This document shows, one piece after another, positions 23,067-31,757 of a stretch of DNA of 40,135 nt; the first letter of the stretch is position 1, and every line of letters begins with the position of its first letter. The notes under the pieces are model-generated. The model did not search any database and was not told the origin of the DNA. It saw nothing but the letters and a program-made list of their open reading frames with translations. Position numbers and translations under genes: made by a program. The DNA is taken from assembly GCA_013140605.1 (NCBI GenBank), contig JABFSL010000086.1, positions 1 to 40,135 on the forward strand, written 5' to 3'. Origin of the DNA: Anaerolineales bacterium (GTDB lineage Bacteria > Chloroflexota > Anaerolineae > Anaerolineales > Villigracilaceae).

Positions 23067-24197
23067 ATGTTCAAACGATCCTACGAGCCTCTTTCAGAAT
23101 ATCTTCAAGCTGGAAAAGCCCTGCTTATATATGGTCCGCGCCGGGTGGGCAAAACCACCCTGCTCCAAAATTTCCTAAAAAGCACACCCTTCAAATACAA
23201 ACTGGATTCAGGGGATAATATTCGTACACAACAAATATTGGGATCACAGGATTTTTCTCAAATCCTCCCTTATATTGAGGGATACGAACTGCTTGCCATT
23301 GACGAGGCGCAAAACATTCCCAACATCGGAATGGCCGTAAAAATCATTGTTGACCAAAGACCCGATATTCGCGTTATCCTGACTGGCTCATCCTCCTTTG
23401 AGCTGGCCGGGCAGGTGGGAGAGCCGCTGACAGGCAGAAAACAAACTCTCACCCTCTATTCTTTATCACAGTCAGAGTTGTTATCCTCCTATAATAAATT
23501 TGAATTAAAGGAGAAGCTGGAAGATTTCCTGGTTTATGGCTCATACCCGGAAGTTATTCAAGCATCCACGTATAAACAAAAAGTGGAAGTTATCACTGAA
23601 ATATCAAATTCCTATCTGGTCAAAGATATCCTTGCCTTTGACCGCGTAAAAAACTCAAAAACACTACTGGACCTGCTAAAACTGCTGGCTTTTCAAGTTG
23701 GTTCTGAAGTGTCCCTTTCCGAAATCGGCACAAAAATTGGTGTGGACTATAAAACCGTTCAGAGATATTTGGATCTGCTTGAAAAAGCTTTTGTGATTGT
23801 CCGCCTTGGCGGATTCAGCCGAAACTTGCGGAATGAAGTAACCAACAAGGCGAAATATTATTTTTTGGACAATGGCATTCGCAACTCATTGATAGCCCAG
23901 TTCAATGGAATTTCACAACGAAATGATATCGGCCAGCTTTGGGAAAACTTTATTTTTATTGAACGATTAAAGCACAGGGCTTATCAAGCCATTTATGCAA
24001 ACATGTATTTCTGGCGGACATACAATCAGCAGGAAATCGATCTTGTGGAAGATCGCGACGGAAAGTTACATGGCTACGAAATGAAATGGTCAGCGTCAAA
24101 GACACAAAACGCCCCCCAACAATGGGCCGAAGCATATTCAAACTCAAGCTATGAAATTATCACGCCAGATACATATCAAAAATTTATAATGTCATAG
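23067..24197 (+). CDS. ATPase of the AAA_14/DUF4143 family
   Basis: 376 residues from ATG 23067; the frame is open to 22938 but that part overlaps the promoter and the MazG remnant. Walker A GPRRVGKT (23-30), Walker B LLAIDEAQ (about 80-87), sensor ILTGSSSFEL. A winged-helix region with a DYKTVQRYLDLLEKAF helix follows, then the DUF4143 domain with LWENFIFIERL and EIDLVEDRDG...YEMKWS, a PD-(D/E)xK-like arrangement (Asp, then ExK). The family is widespread, often mobile, and of unknown role. It brings its own promoter and lies between two remnants of the MazG gene. Confidence 0.88.
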   Translation: MFKRSYEPLSEYLQAGKALLIYGPRRVGKTTLLQNFLKSTPFKYKLDSGDNIRTQQILGSQDFSQILPYIEGYELLAIDEAQNIPNIGMAVKIIVDQRPDIRVILTGSSSFELAGQVGEPLTGRKQTLTLYSLSQSELLSSYNKFELKEKLEDFLVYGSYPEVIQASTYKQKVEVITEISNSYLVKDILAFDRVKNSKTLLDLLKLLAFQVGSEVSLSEIGTKIGVDYKTVQRYLDLLEKAFVIVRLGGFSRNLRNEVTNKAKYYFLDNGIRNSLIAQFNGISQRNDIGQLWENFIFIERLKHRAYQAIYANMYFWRTYNQQEIDLVEDRDGKLHGYEMKWSASKTQNAPQQWAEAYSNSSYEIITPDTYQKFIMS

Positions 24198-24212
24198 ACC
24201 TACGGAGCTTCA

Positions 24213-24268
24213 ATAAACTTCACCAACTACTAAACCATAGATCAAATTCCGCGCCAATAGCTAAAATT
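24213..24268 (+). pseudogene. Decayed 5' copy of the MazG-like gene (remnant 2)
   Basis: ATAAACTTCACCAACTACTA then AACC, AAATTCCGCGCCA and AAAAT align to the first 45 bases of the MazG-like gene with substitutions, two small insertions and in-frame stops. It shares AACTAC and CCGCGCC with remnant 1 more than with the intact gene. It lies 16 nt after the ATPase stop and just before the methyltransferase gene. Confidence 0.7.
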
Positions 24269-24284
24269 CACATAAGGAGAAGCG

Positions 24285-24908
24285 ATGAACATTTTCAACT
24301 GGATTGCCGCAAGCATTGTCATCGTCACATTGATCTATGTAAGTTTTGTCCTCACTCTGGCTGATTGGTTCAAAGCCCTCCGCAGAGGAGAAGCTGTCAC
24401 CTTATTGCCCGAACGTGGGGGAAGGAAATGGCCGCTATGGACTCAGGTTGTCATAATCATCATCGGTATGGGGCTTTGCATTCCGCTTTTCTACTTCGGC
24501 TGGATCCCATTGTTTCATGTCCCGTCCAACATCACATTCACTCTTGGCTTGATCGGTCTGCTTTTGTATCTATTTGGTCTGATCTTTATGTTATGGGCAC
24601 GGCGCACACTTGGTAAATACTGGGGATTAAGCACAAGCACAAACGTTAAATTACTCGATGACCATCAGCTCATTCAAAGCGGACCCTTCGCCTTTATCCG
24701 CCACCCGATGTACTTTGGCGCATGGGTTCTCTTTTTAGGGTTGACCTTGCTTTATCCGGTTTGGGCCATATTTATTCTGTTTCTCTCCGCCCTGATCGCT
24801 TTTAGCGGGCGCGCCCGTCGCGAGGAAGCTGCACTTGCAGAACGATTTGGGAATAGTTGGGTAGAATACAGGAAGCGAACCAAACTTATCATTCCATTTA
24901 TTTACTGA
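24285..24908 (+). CDS. Isoprenylcysteine carboxyl methyltransferase-like membrane protein
   Basis: 207 residues with four to five hydrophobic segments (about 5-25, 47-68, 80-105, 147-175). The family signature GPFAFIRHPMYFGAW (about 128-142) binds S-adenosylmethionine in ICMT/PEMT-type enzymes, and the C-terminal RREEAALAERFGNSWVEYRKRT is typical of bacterial members. The bacterial substrate is unknown; lipid or small-molecule methylation is likely. AAGGAG lies 5 nt before the start. It sits between remnant 2 and the intact MazG gene, so it too was probably inserted. Confidence 0.85.
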   Translation: MNIFNWIAASIVIVTLIYVSFVLTLADWFKALRRGEAVTLLPERGGRKWPLWTQVVIIIIGMGLCIPLFYFGWIPLFHVPSNITFTLGLIGLLLYLFGLIFMLWARRTLGKYWGLSTSTNVKLLDDHQLIQSGPFAFIRHPMYFGAWVLFLGLTLLYPVWAIFILFLSALIAFSGRARREEAALAERFGNSWVEYRKRTKLIIPFIY

Positions 24909-24917
24909 GGACTCCAA

Positions 24918-25247
24918 ATGAATTTCACCGATTACCAAACCAAATCACGCGCCACCGCAAAATACCCCGCCATTGGGCACGGCGTCATCTACCCCACGCT
25001 TGGACTTGTCAACGAGGCGGGCGAAGTGGCGGGCAAGATCAAGAAAGTCTTCCGCGATAAAAGCGGAGAGATCAGCGCCGAAACACGCGAAGCGCTCCAG
25101 GCAGAATTAGGTGATGTACTCTGGTATCTGGCGCAGGTCGCAACGGAACTTGACCTGTCACTGGATGAGATCGCGGAACATAACATCTCCAAATTATTAG
25201 ACAGGCAGTCACGCGGAAAAATTCAGGGCGATGGCGACAACCGTTAA
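24918..25247 (+). CDS. MazG-like nucleotide pyrophosphohydrolase
   Basis: 109 residues, the length of single-domain MazG-like proteins. The metal motif is visible as NEAGEVAGKIKK (about 32-43) and ELGDVLWYLAQVA (about 64-76), giving the ExxE(12-28)ExxD pattern. These enzymes hydrolyse NTPs or dNTPs to monophosphates and diphosphate, in house-cleaning or stress control. The start codon lies 9 nt after the methyltransferase stop with GAGGACT in front. Its 5' end exists in two further damaged copies upstream, so it is the stable anchor at an insertion hotspot. Confidence 0.88.
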   Translation: MNFTDYQTKSRATAKYPAIGHGVIYPTLGLVNEAGEVAGKIKKVFRDKSGEISAETREALQAELGDVLWYLAQVATELDLSLDEIAEHNISKLLDRQSRGKIQGDGDNR

Positions 25248-25253
25248 AGAGTC

Positions 25254-25706
25254 ATGATGAAATTCCAGTGTGTCAGTTGCGGAGCCGCACTTGACTCCAC
25301 CTCAGGCATGGTCAAATGCCCATATTGCGGGAGCATGAATCAGGTCGCGCCGATCGTGTTGGCTGAATCCCTGCGGATCGAGACCATCAACGATGTCGCA
25401 TCCATCCTGATCCCCAAATGGACCTCCCTGCCGACCAGCATCACCGAAGTGTTTTCTACCGGGTTGGATAACCAAAGTTCGGTCAGCGTGCATATCGTTC
25501 AGGGAGAATCTGACCACATTTCGCAAAACCGCAACGTGGGGAATTTTACGTTTGACGGTATTCCGCCCGCCCCGCGCGCCAAGCCGCGCATCCAATTTAC
25601 ACTTGAAGTTGGAAGCGATGGCCGTTTGATCGTCACAGCTTTGAATCTTGAAACACAAAAAGAACAAACCTTCCCCGCCATGCAATTGGAAATTATTCAA
25701 CGGTAA
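25254..25706 (+). CDS. Zinc ribbon fused to a stand-alone DnaK-type substrate-binding domain
   Basis: 150 residues. N-terminal zinc ribbon with two CxxC pairs (Cys6, Cys9, Cys22, Cys25). From about residue 34 to 146 the sequence aligns with the beta-sandwich substrate-binding domain of Hsp70/DnaK: LRIETINDV matches LGIETMGGV; LPTSITEVFSTGLDNQSS matches the segment around IPTKHSQVFSTAEDNQSA; VHIVQGE, FTFDGIPPAPR, and TQKEQT follow in the same order. The Hsp70 ATPase domain and the helical lid are absent. The hydrophobic pocket valine is kept; the arch residues differ (Ile for Met, Gly for Ala). It probably binds unfolded peptides without ATP. It ends 215 nt before clpC on the same strand, which suggests a chaperone or adaptor role; that is inference. 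Confidence 0.8.
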   Translation: MMKFQCVSCGAALDSTSGMVKCPYCGSMNQVAPIVLAESLRIETINDVASILIPKWTSLPTSITEVFSTGLDNQSSVSVHIVQGESDHISQNRNVGNFTFDGIPPAPRAKPRIQFTLEVGSDGRLIVTALNLETQKEQTFPAMQLEIIQR

Positions 25707-25891
25707 ATCAAAAACCCGCAAAAATTGGGCGTTTTCTTCGAAATACCACCCTATCCATCCAACTACACTTATGGCTAGGCAGCGTACAGTAAGATTCAAG
25801 CACAAGGAAACAACAAGTAGCTATTGGCTTTGACTAAAACTTGTACGGAAACTCTAACCTTTTTCCAACGCTGAGTCGCCTGCCTTTTTGG

Positions 25892-25915
25892 TACAATGCC
25901 TCAGTATATTAGGAG
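25892..25915 (+). promoter_or_regulatory. Candidate clpC promoter -10 and ribosome binding site
   Basis: TACAAT at 25892-25897, then AGGAG at 25911-25915, six nt before the clpC ATG. I see no CtsR- or CIRCE-like inverted repeat in the 215-nt gap, and no convincing -35. The rest of the gap holds nothing I recognise. Confidence 0.45.
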
Positions 25916-25921
25916 ATTATT

Positions 25922-28411
25922 ATGGCTGGCATGGAAAGATTTACACAGCGAGCAAGGCGTGTACTCAGTCTCGCCCATCAAGAGGCAGAGCGCGCTCGCC
26001 AAAACAACATTGGAACCGAACACCTTCTTCTTGGCTTAATGGACGAAGAAGGCGGCGTGGCGGGCCGTGTCCTGCGCGACCTCGGTATGACCCCTGAACG
26101 CGTCCGTGAAGTGGTTCTGCGTGTCTCAGGCGGCATTACAGATTTTGACCCCAACCGCATCGAACTCGCCCCCGAAACACAACAAGTCCTCGAATTTGCA
26201 GTGGATGAAGCCCGTCGGCTCGGCCATCACTATATTGGTACTGAACACATCCTGCTGGCTCTCGTACGTGTCGAGTCAACCGGGATGGAAGCCCTGCGCA
26301 GACTCGGCGTCACAGGCGACCAGATCCGCCGCCAGACCCGCCGCGTGCTGAACGAGACCGCATCATCCTCACCGACGCCTGCCGGCACGCAACCGGGCAA
26401 AGGTGGCGCTGCGGCAAATGCTCCCAAAACCCCTCTCGTCGACCAACTCGCCTCCGATCTAACTTCGAAGGCTGAAGAGAAAAAACTCGACCCCGTCATC
26501 GGGCGTCAAATGGAAATCGAGCGCGTCATTCAAATTTTGGCGCGCCGCACCAAGAACAACCCCGCCCTCATCGGCGAACCCGGTGTCGGCAAGACCGCCA
26601 TTGTTGAAGGACTCGCCCAACGCATCGTTGACGGCGATGTCCCCGCTCCGCTCATGAATAAGCGTGTGCTTCAACTCGACGTGGGCTCGCTCGTTGCCGG
26701 GACCATGTACCGTGGTCAGTTCGAGGAAAGACTCAAACGGATCATTGATGAGTTAAAGTCATCAGGGGCGATCCTGTTCATTGACGAGGTTCATATGCTA
26801 GTCGGGGCGGGAGCCGCAGGTTCCTCCGTCGATGCGGCCAACATCCTCAAGCCCGCATTATCGCGTGGCGAATTGCAAGTCATCGGCGCAACCACGTTGG
26901 ATGAATATCGCAAACATATTGAATCCGACGCGGCACTCGAACGCCGTTTCCAACCCGTGCAGGTGGATGAACCCTCTGAAGAAGAGACCATCCAAATCCT
27001 CAAAGGCATTCGCGGAGCATACGAAGAACATCATCATCTGGTGATCTCCGATGAAGCGCTTGAAGCCGCGACGCATTTATCCTCGCGCTATGTCACTGAA
27101 AGATTCCTGCCTGACAAGGCCATTGACCTGATCGATGAATCATCGTCACGTGTACGCATGTACAAGAGTCCCGCCGCGAAACATGCCAAGGATTTGTTTG
27201 GTCAATTACGAGCGGCACGCCAGAATCGTACTCTTGCTCAGGAAGAAGGCAACTCTGAAGACATCAAAGAATGGGAAGAGCGCGAGACAGATCTCGGCCA
27301 GCAGATTGAACGTCTGCGCACAGGCTGGGATCGCGCCAATAGCCCGGTAGTTACCGCGGAAGATATTGCCGAAGTCGTCTCCATGTGGACGGGTGTTCCG
27401 CTCATGCAGCTTGCTGAAGCAGAATCACAGCGCCTGCTCAAAATGGAAGATGAATTACGCAAGGGAATTATCGGTCAGGAAGACGCCATCGTCGCCATCT
27501 CACGCGCAGTCCGCCGTGCGCGCGCTGGTTTGAAAGATCCCAAACGCCCGATCGGTTCATTTATGTTCCTCGGCCCCACAGGCGTTGGCAAGACCGAGTT
27601 GACCAAGACCCTCGCCAAATTCATGTTTGGCAGTGAAGAAGCCGCCATTCAATTGGATATGTCCGAGTTCATGGAACGTCACACCGCCGCTCGTTTGGTG
27701 GGCGCTCCTCCCGGATATGTCGGCTACGAAGACGCAGGTCAACTTACCGAAGCCCTGCGCCGCAGACCGTATTCCATCGTTGTATTCGACGAGATCGAAA
27801 AGGCGCATCCCGAAGTACATAACATGCTTTTGCAGATCATGGAAGAAGGCCACCTCAGCGACGCCAAAGGCCGCAAAGTGGATTTCCGCAACGCGATCAT
27901 TGTCATGACATCCAACATCGGCGCGGACATGATCAAGAATCAAACTTCATTCGGCTTTGCAATGAAACGTGATGAGGTCACCGAAGAACGCCTATCTTAC
28001 GATGATATGCGCAAGAAACTGAACGAATCGCTCAAGCGCGCCTTCCGCCCCGAGTTCATCAACCGCATGGATTCTGTAGTCATCTTCCGCTCGCTGAACA
28101 AGGATGATATTAAGCAGATCGTCTCGCTTGAATTGAGCAAGGTTTCTGAACGTCTCAAGGATCACAACCTCGTGCTCACAGCCACGGAAGAAGCGCTCGC
28201 TGTCCTTGCCGAACTGGGATACGATTCCGAATTCGGCGCACGCCCATTACGCCGCGTCATTCAGCAAAAAGTGGAAGACCCATTATCCGATCGTGTATTG
28301 GCCGGTGAATTTGTGAACGGAGATGCGGTCAAAGTGGATGTGAACGAAGACGGCGAACTGGTTCTCGATAAAGCGAAAGCTGAAGAGAAACTCCCCGAAC
28401 CAAGTATTTAG
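25922..28411 (+). CDS. clpC: ATP-dependent Clp protease ATP-binding subunit ClpC
   Basis: 829 residues, full length. Two Clp_N repeats (about 3-145), a Gly/Pro-rich linker (about 148-170), AAA-1 with Walker A GEPGVGKT (218-225) and FIDEVHML, a coiled M-domain (about 415-475) with EEWxxRE-like helices, AAA-2 with Walker A GPTGVGKT (551-558) and VFDEIEKAH, and a ClpP-docking loop with GF in SFGFAMKRD (about 677-680). It unfolds substrates and feeds them to ClpP; no clpP is in this window. The M-domain and ClpP loop separate it from ClpB. It is followed by a strong intrinsic terminator. Confidence 0.95.
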   Translation: MAGMERFTQRARRVLSLAHQEAERARQNNIGTEHLLLGLMDEEGGVAGRVLRDLGMTPERVREVVLRVSGGITDFDPNRIELAPETQQVLEFAVDEARRLGHHYIGTEHILLALVRVESTGMEALRRLGVTGDQIRRQTRRVLNETASSSPTPAGTQPGKGGAAANAPKTPLVDQLASDLTSKAEEKKLDPVIGRQMEIERVIQILARRTKNNPALIGEPGVGKTAIVEGLAQRIVDGDVPAPLMNKRVLQLDVGSLVAGTMYRGQFEERLKRIIDELKSSGAILFIDEVHMLVGAGAAGSSVDAANILKPALSRGELQVIGATTLDEYRKHIESDAALERRFQPVQVDEPSEEETIQILKGIRGAYEEHHHLVISDEALEAATHLSSRYVTERFLPDKAIDLIDESSSRVRMYKSPAAKHAKDLFGQLRAARQNRTLAQEEGNSEDIKEWEERETDLGQQIERLRTGWDRANSPVVTAEDIAEVVSMWTGVPLMQLAEAESQRLLKMEDELRKGIIGQEDAIVAISRAVRRARAGLKDPKRPIGSFMFLGPTGVGKTELTKTLAKFMFGSEEAAIQLDMSEFMERHTAARLVGAPPGYVGYEDAGQLTEALRRRPYSIVVFDEIEKAHPEVHNMLLQIMEEGHLSDAKGRKVDFRNAIIVMTSNIGADMIKNQTSFGFAMKRDEVTEERLSYDDMRKKLNESLKRAFRPEFINRMDSVVIFRSLNKDDIKQIVSLELSKVSERLKDHNLVLTATEEALAVLAELGYDSEFGARPLRRVIQQKVEDPLSDRVLAGEFVNGDAVKVDVNEDGELVLDKAKAEEKLPEPSI

Positions 28412-28423
28412 GAAAAAAACATT

Positions 28424-28456
28424 AAACCCTAAAGGTCATAATGACCTTTAGGGTTT
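28424..28456 (+). terminator. Intrinsic terminator of clpC
   Basis: AAACCCTAAAGGTCAT, one base, and the exact complement, ending in a GGGTTTTT run: a 16-bp stem with a T tract. The next start codon lies only 8 nt after the stem, so the next gene's 5' region contains the whole terminator. Confidence 0.85.
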
Positions 28457-28463
28457 TTACACC

Positions 28464-29513
28464 ATGAATAAACAAGAACTCCTTAAGCAAGCCGATTACA
28501 CCTTCCAACGCGGGAATCGCGAGCTGGCTAAAAAATATCTGGCCGAACTGCTCACCAAATACCCCAACGAGGAATCCGCGTGGATGTTGATGGCGCGCAT
28601 GGTGGAAGAGAAAGAGCGTAAAGCGGAATGTTATGAACGCGTGCTCAAGATCAACCCCGGTAATAACGAAGCCAAGCTCGGACTTGTACGTTTAAAATCC
28701 CCAGACAAAACCCTGCCCTTGCGCGGCTTTGCAAATTCCACATCATTCCCTGTTTCCAACCCAATTAAAAAAGTTTTACGCAGCTTTGCCATTGTCGCGG
28801 TACTTGTGACGATCTTCGCAACAAGTACTTATGTGGTTGCATTGAACAACCCCGAATCCGATGTTGCAAAAATGATCATCCCCGCCACCCCCACTCCGCT
28901 GGCCCAACCTCTGGCAGATGACATCGCCGCACAGACTCGCGCTGAAATCAGCGCCTCATATCCGCAGTATTCATCCCTGGTGGATGCGTTGATCAGTCTG
29001 GCGGTCAGCAACGCAGAGAACGGCATGGAAGGCGCACCGGAACGCCCCGGCGCACAGATCGTTCCATCAGAAGCGGCTGGAGCGCAAGCCAAAAAGGCGC
29101 TTGAAAGCGCCATCCCTGACCCAGGTTCATTGAACACAGCGACACTAACCGAACTGCAAATCACTTCATGGCTTGCCATGGAAATGAAAAACAGCCCCGA
29201 CCTGCCTTTGCAGGATGTCCAGGTCTATTTGCGCAATGGAAGTATTCAGATCTGGGGAATCGTAAAGGGAAGCGATAGTGAAACTTCCGCGCTTGTGAGT
29301 GGAGCGATCAACCTCGACTCAAACGGGCAACCCACTTTTGAGATCGAATCATTACAGATCGGCCAGCAGGTGATCCCAAACATATTGCTTTCACAGGCAG
29401 AGGCGTGGCTCAACCAATTTCTCTCTGAAAAGATAAACGAGCAAACACCCGGGCTGGAAGTGATGAACATCAATATCAGCAACGGCTTAATCACGATCTC
29501 AGGCATGAGATAA
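28464..29513 (+). CDS. TPR-containing single-span membrane protein of unknown function
   Basis: 349 residues. Residues 1-75 form about two TPR-like helix pairs (QADYTFQRGNRELAKKYLAEL, then AECYERVLKINPGNNEAKLGL). One transmembrane helix lies at about 97-118 (VLRSFAIVAVLVTIFATSTY). The outer C-terminal part (about 140-349) has no motif I recognise; its end alternates beta-strand-like stretches. The N-terminus would be cytoplasmic, where TPRs could bind a partner; adjacency to ClpC is suggestive only. No Shine-Dalgarno sequence precedes the ATG, which lies just after the clpC terminator; its promoter is not visible. Confidence 0.72.
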   Translation: MNKQELLKQADYTFQRGNRELAKKYLAELLTKYPNEESAWMLMARMVEEKERKAECYERVLKINPGNNEAKLGLVRLKSPDKTLPLRGFANSTSFPVSNPIKKVLRSFAIVAVLVTIFATSTYVVALNNPESDVAKMIIPATPTPLAQPLADDIAAQTRAEISASYPQYSSLVDALISLAVSNAENGMEGAPERPGAQIVPSEAAGAQAKKALESAIPDPGSLNTATLTELQITSWLAMEMKNSPDLPLQDVQVYLRNGSIQIWGIVKGSDSETSALVSGAINLDSNGQPTFEIESLQIGQQVIPNILLSQAEAWLNQFLSEKINEQTPGLEVMNINISNGLITISGMR

Positions 29514-29525
29514 GATCCCAAGAGA

Positions 29526-29553
29526 GGCCGCCGTCAGGCGGTCTTTTTATTTT
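29526..29553 (+). terminator. Intrinsic terminator after the TPR membrane protein gene
   Basis: GGCCGCC, loop GTCA, GGCGGTC, then TTTTTATTTT. It ends the 28464-29513 transcript. Confidence 0.85.
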
Positions 29554-29561
29554 ACGATGAC

Positions 29562-29607
29562 CCCGAAGGAGTGTCATAGCTCATAAAATCCATATCATCC
29601 CTTCGGG
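29562..29607 (+). repeat. CCCGAAGG / CCTTCGGG inverted repeat upstream of msrA
   Basis: 8-bp exact arms separated by 30 nt in the 150-nt gap before msrA. It could be a dispersed hairpin element. Nothing else is recognisable in the gap apart from AAAGGAG 8 nt before the msrA start. Confidence 0.4.
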
Positions 29608-29702
29608 ATTGAGAACTGTAATCTTCCCTTAATAATATTTTCCGCTCACAGCGCATCATAGTATTACGAAACCCTGAGTCATTTAGAAAAGGAGACTTTA
29701 TT

Positions 29703-30254
29703 ATGAGCAATCAATTTGAAACTGCCACGCTGGCCGGGGGATGTTTCTGGTGTCTCGAAGCTGTATTCGATGAAGTAAAAGGCGTCATATCCGTTGAATC
29801 AGGTTATTCAAACGGACACGTTGCCAACCCCACATATCGGCAAGTCTGTGGAGGAGATACAGGTCACGCGGAAGTGACTCGAGTAACGTTTGATCCATCC
29901 ATTCTCTCATTCCGTGACCTGTTGAATGTCTTCTTTGCCATCCATGATCCTACTACCATGAATCGTCAGGGCGCGGATGTGGGCACACAGTATCGCTCGG
30001 CAATTTTCCATCACACCCCGGAGCAGAAGGCCATCGCCGAACAAACCATCAGCGAGTTGAATGCCCAGGGAATCTGGAACAGCCCCATTGTTACGGAGGT
30101 GGAAGCGATCAAGGATTTCTATATCGCCGAAAATTATCATCAGGAATATTTTGCGCGCAATCAGAACCAGCCATATTGTCAGGCTGTGGTCGCGCCGAAA
30201 GTGGCAAAATTCCGCAAGCATTATCTGGAGCTGTTGAAGAAACAGCCTGCATAA
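29703..30254 (+). CDS. msrA: Peptide methionine sulfoxide reductase A
   Basis: 183 residues. The catalytic motif [11 protein letters not shown] has the active Cys14; [37 protein letters not shown] and [17 protein letters not shown] (possible resolving Cys) are all classic MsrA stretches. It reduces the S-form of methionine sulfoxide with thioredoxin. AAAGGAG lies 8 nt upstream of the ATG. A strong terminator follows the stop. No msrB domain is fused and none is seen nearby. Confidence 0.96.
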   Translation: MSNQFETATLAGGCFWCLEAVFDEVKGVISVESGYSNGHVANPTYRQVCGGDTGHAEVTRVTFDPSILSFRDLLNVFFAIHDPTTMNRQGADVGTQYRSAIFHHTPEQKAIAEQTISELNAQGIWNSPIVTEVEAIKDFYIAENYHQEYFARNQNQPYCQAVVAPKVAKFRKHYLELLKKQPA

Positions 30255-30269
30255 ACCAAGTTATACTTG

Positions 30270-30297
30270 GGGCGGACGAAATGTCCGCCCTTTTTTT
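30270..30297 (+). terminator. Intrinsic terminator of msrA touching the next start codon
   Basis: GGGCGGAC, loop GAAAT, GTCCGCCC, then seven T. The dus ATG begins at the very next base (30298), so the terminator fills the position where a ribosome binding site would be. Confidence 0.9.
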
Positions 30298-31260
30298 ATG
30301 AACAACACTTCCACTCCCACTTTCTACATCCACGACATTCCCATTTATGGAGATGCAATTCTCGCGCCCATGGACGGCTACTCCGACTGGCCGTTCCGTT
30401 CGCTTTGCCGTGAACTCGGCTCTGCCATGAGTTATACCGAATTCGTTCAAGTGGAAAAAATATTAAGCAGGTCAAAACAACCCGCCGCAAAACTGCATTA
30501 CGAAGAAGTGGAACGCCCGATCACCTTCCAACTTTACGGCGATGACCCCAATAAAATTTTGGAAGCCGCATTGCGTGTGCAGGAGTGGGGGCCAAACATT
30601 ATTGACATCAACATGGGTTGCCCCGCCAAGAGCGTATCTGATCGCGGTGCGGGCGTGGGCATGATGAAATCGCCGCTAAAGATCGCGCGCACATTTACAA
30701 AACTCAGCGCAAAACTGAAAGTGCCCATTACTGGCAAAATTCGTTTGGGCTGGGAAAGAAATAAAAACTACAAACTCATCGCGCGCATTGTTGAAGAATG
30801 CGGCGGCTCACTCATCGCCATTCACGGCCGCACCAAGGAACAAAGCTACAGCGGCAATGCAAATTGGGACGCCATCGCCGAAGTCAAAGCCGCAGTTAAG
30901 ATTCCCGTCATCGGTAATGGCGATGTAAAACGCGTGGAAGATATTGAAAAAATAAAAAACTACACTGGCTGCGATGCCGTAATGATCGGCCGTGCCGCGC
31001 TCGCGAACCCGTGGATATTTTCAAGGCTTGACCGTGAACATGTAACACCTGGGCAGGTACGGGAAACCGTTCGCACACATCTTGCAAAGAGCATCAAATT
31101 TTATGGCGAAGAAGATGGCCAAAGACTTTTCCGCAAATACGCTGTACAATATTTATTGTTACGCACTCTCACACGCGAAACCCGCAAACAGATTCTCAAA
31201 CCAATGCCCTCGGGCGAATTCCTCGAACTACTCAATCAGGTATATGCAGTCACAGCATAA
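30298..31260 (+). CDS. dus: tRNA-dihydrouridine synthase
   Basis: 320-residue FMN-dependent TIM barrel. Seen: AILAPMDGYSDWPFR at the N-terminus, the catalytic Cys in DINMGCPAKSV, IRLGWE, IHGRTKEQSYSG, VIGNGDV and DAVMIGRAALANPWIF. It reduces uridines in the tRNA D-loop. The motifs are closest to DusB/NifR3 types, but subtype is not certain. The start cannot move downstream because the family N-terminus begins at about residue 9. The start abuts the msrA terminator with no ribosome binding site, so it needs read-through or an unusual promoter. The DUF6391 gene follows after 11 nt. Confidence 0.93.
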   Translation: MNNTSTPTFYIHDIPIYGDAILAPMDGYSDWPFRSLCRELGSAMSYTEFVQVEKILSRSKQPAAKLHYEEVERPITFQLYGDDPNKILEAALRVQEWGPNIIDINMGCPAKSVSDRGAGVGMMKSPLKIARTFTKLSAKLKVPITGKIRLGWERNKNYKLIARIVEECGGSLIAIHGRTKEQSYSGNANWDAIAEVKAAVKIPVIGNGDVKRVEDIEKIKNYTGCDAVMIGRAALANPWIFSRLDREHVTPGQVRETVRTHLAKSIKFYGEEDGQRLFRKYAVQYLLLRTLTRETRKQILKPMPSGEFLELLNQVYAVTA

Positions 31261-31271
31261 CGGATGAAACC

Positions 31272-31757
31272 ATGATCCTCGATCTCCCACTCGTTCTTGA
31301 AACACGGCGCAACCATGCGCTCGAACACGCCACACTCCACATGCTTGCCCGTACTTACAAAGGCAACATGGCGGGACATTCCAACCCAACTGGATTTTTC
31401 TTACTCGGGAATTTTTCCACACAGGATGTTTGGAGCAACGCAACCGAAGCGCTGGAAAGATTACGCGGCGGTGAAAGCGGATTAGCCATCCATGCAGGCT
31501 GCGGTACCAACCTGGCCACCACCACGCTTCTTGCCGGGACTTTGGCCTGGCTCCCGCTTCGAGGAACAAAATCCACCCTCTGGCGGATTCTGCTCCTGCC
31601 CATCGCAATTGCCTTTGGCGTGATAGGCTACACTCTCAGCCGTCCGCTTGGACCGTGGCTTCAAAAAAACATCACCACCGAAGCAGCCATGAGCGCCGTG
31701 CAGATCATTGATATCATCCCAGTCCGCAATGGCGTACATCGGGTTATCACCCGCTAG
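31272..31757 (+). CDS. DUF6391-like membrane protein
   Basis: 161 residues. The N-terminal ETRRNHALEHATLHML (about 9-24) with its HxxEH arrangement is the pattern I associate with DUF6391; it resembles a metal-binding motif but no enzyme activity is established. Gly/Ala-rich HAGCGTNLATTTLLAGTLAWL (about 74-94) and a second hydrophobic stretch (about 105-122) suggest two membrane helices. It follows dus closely and precedes holA, from which it is separated by a repeat whose first base is the last base of this gene's stop codon. Confidence 0.6.
   Translation: MILDLPLVLETRRNHALEHATLHMLARTYKGNMAGHSNPTGFFLLGNFSTQDVWSNATEALERLRGGESGLAIHAGCGTNLATTTLLAGTLAWLPLRGTKSTLWRILLLPIAIAFGVIGYTLSRPLGPWLQKNITTEAAMSAVQIIDIIPVRNGVHRVITR

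Noticed and set aside
22173-24908. Transposon or integrative element carrying the accessory genes
   Set aside because: I find no transposase, integrase, terminal inverted repeats or tRNA attachment site; the only repeats are 5' fragments of the neighbouring gene.
25302-25805. Open frame of 167 codons on the minus strand
   Set aside because: It is opposite the zinc-ribbon/DnaK-like gene, which has a convincing homology pattern.
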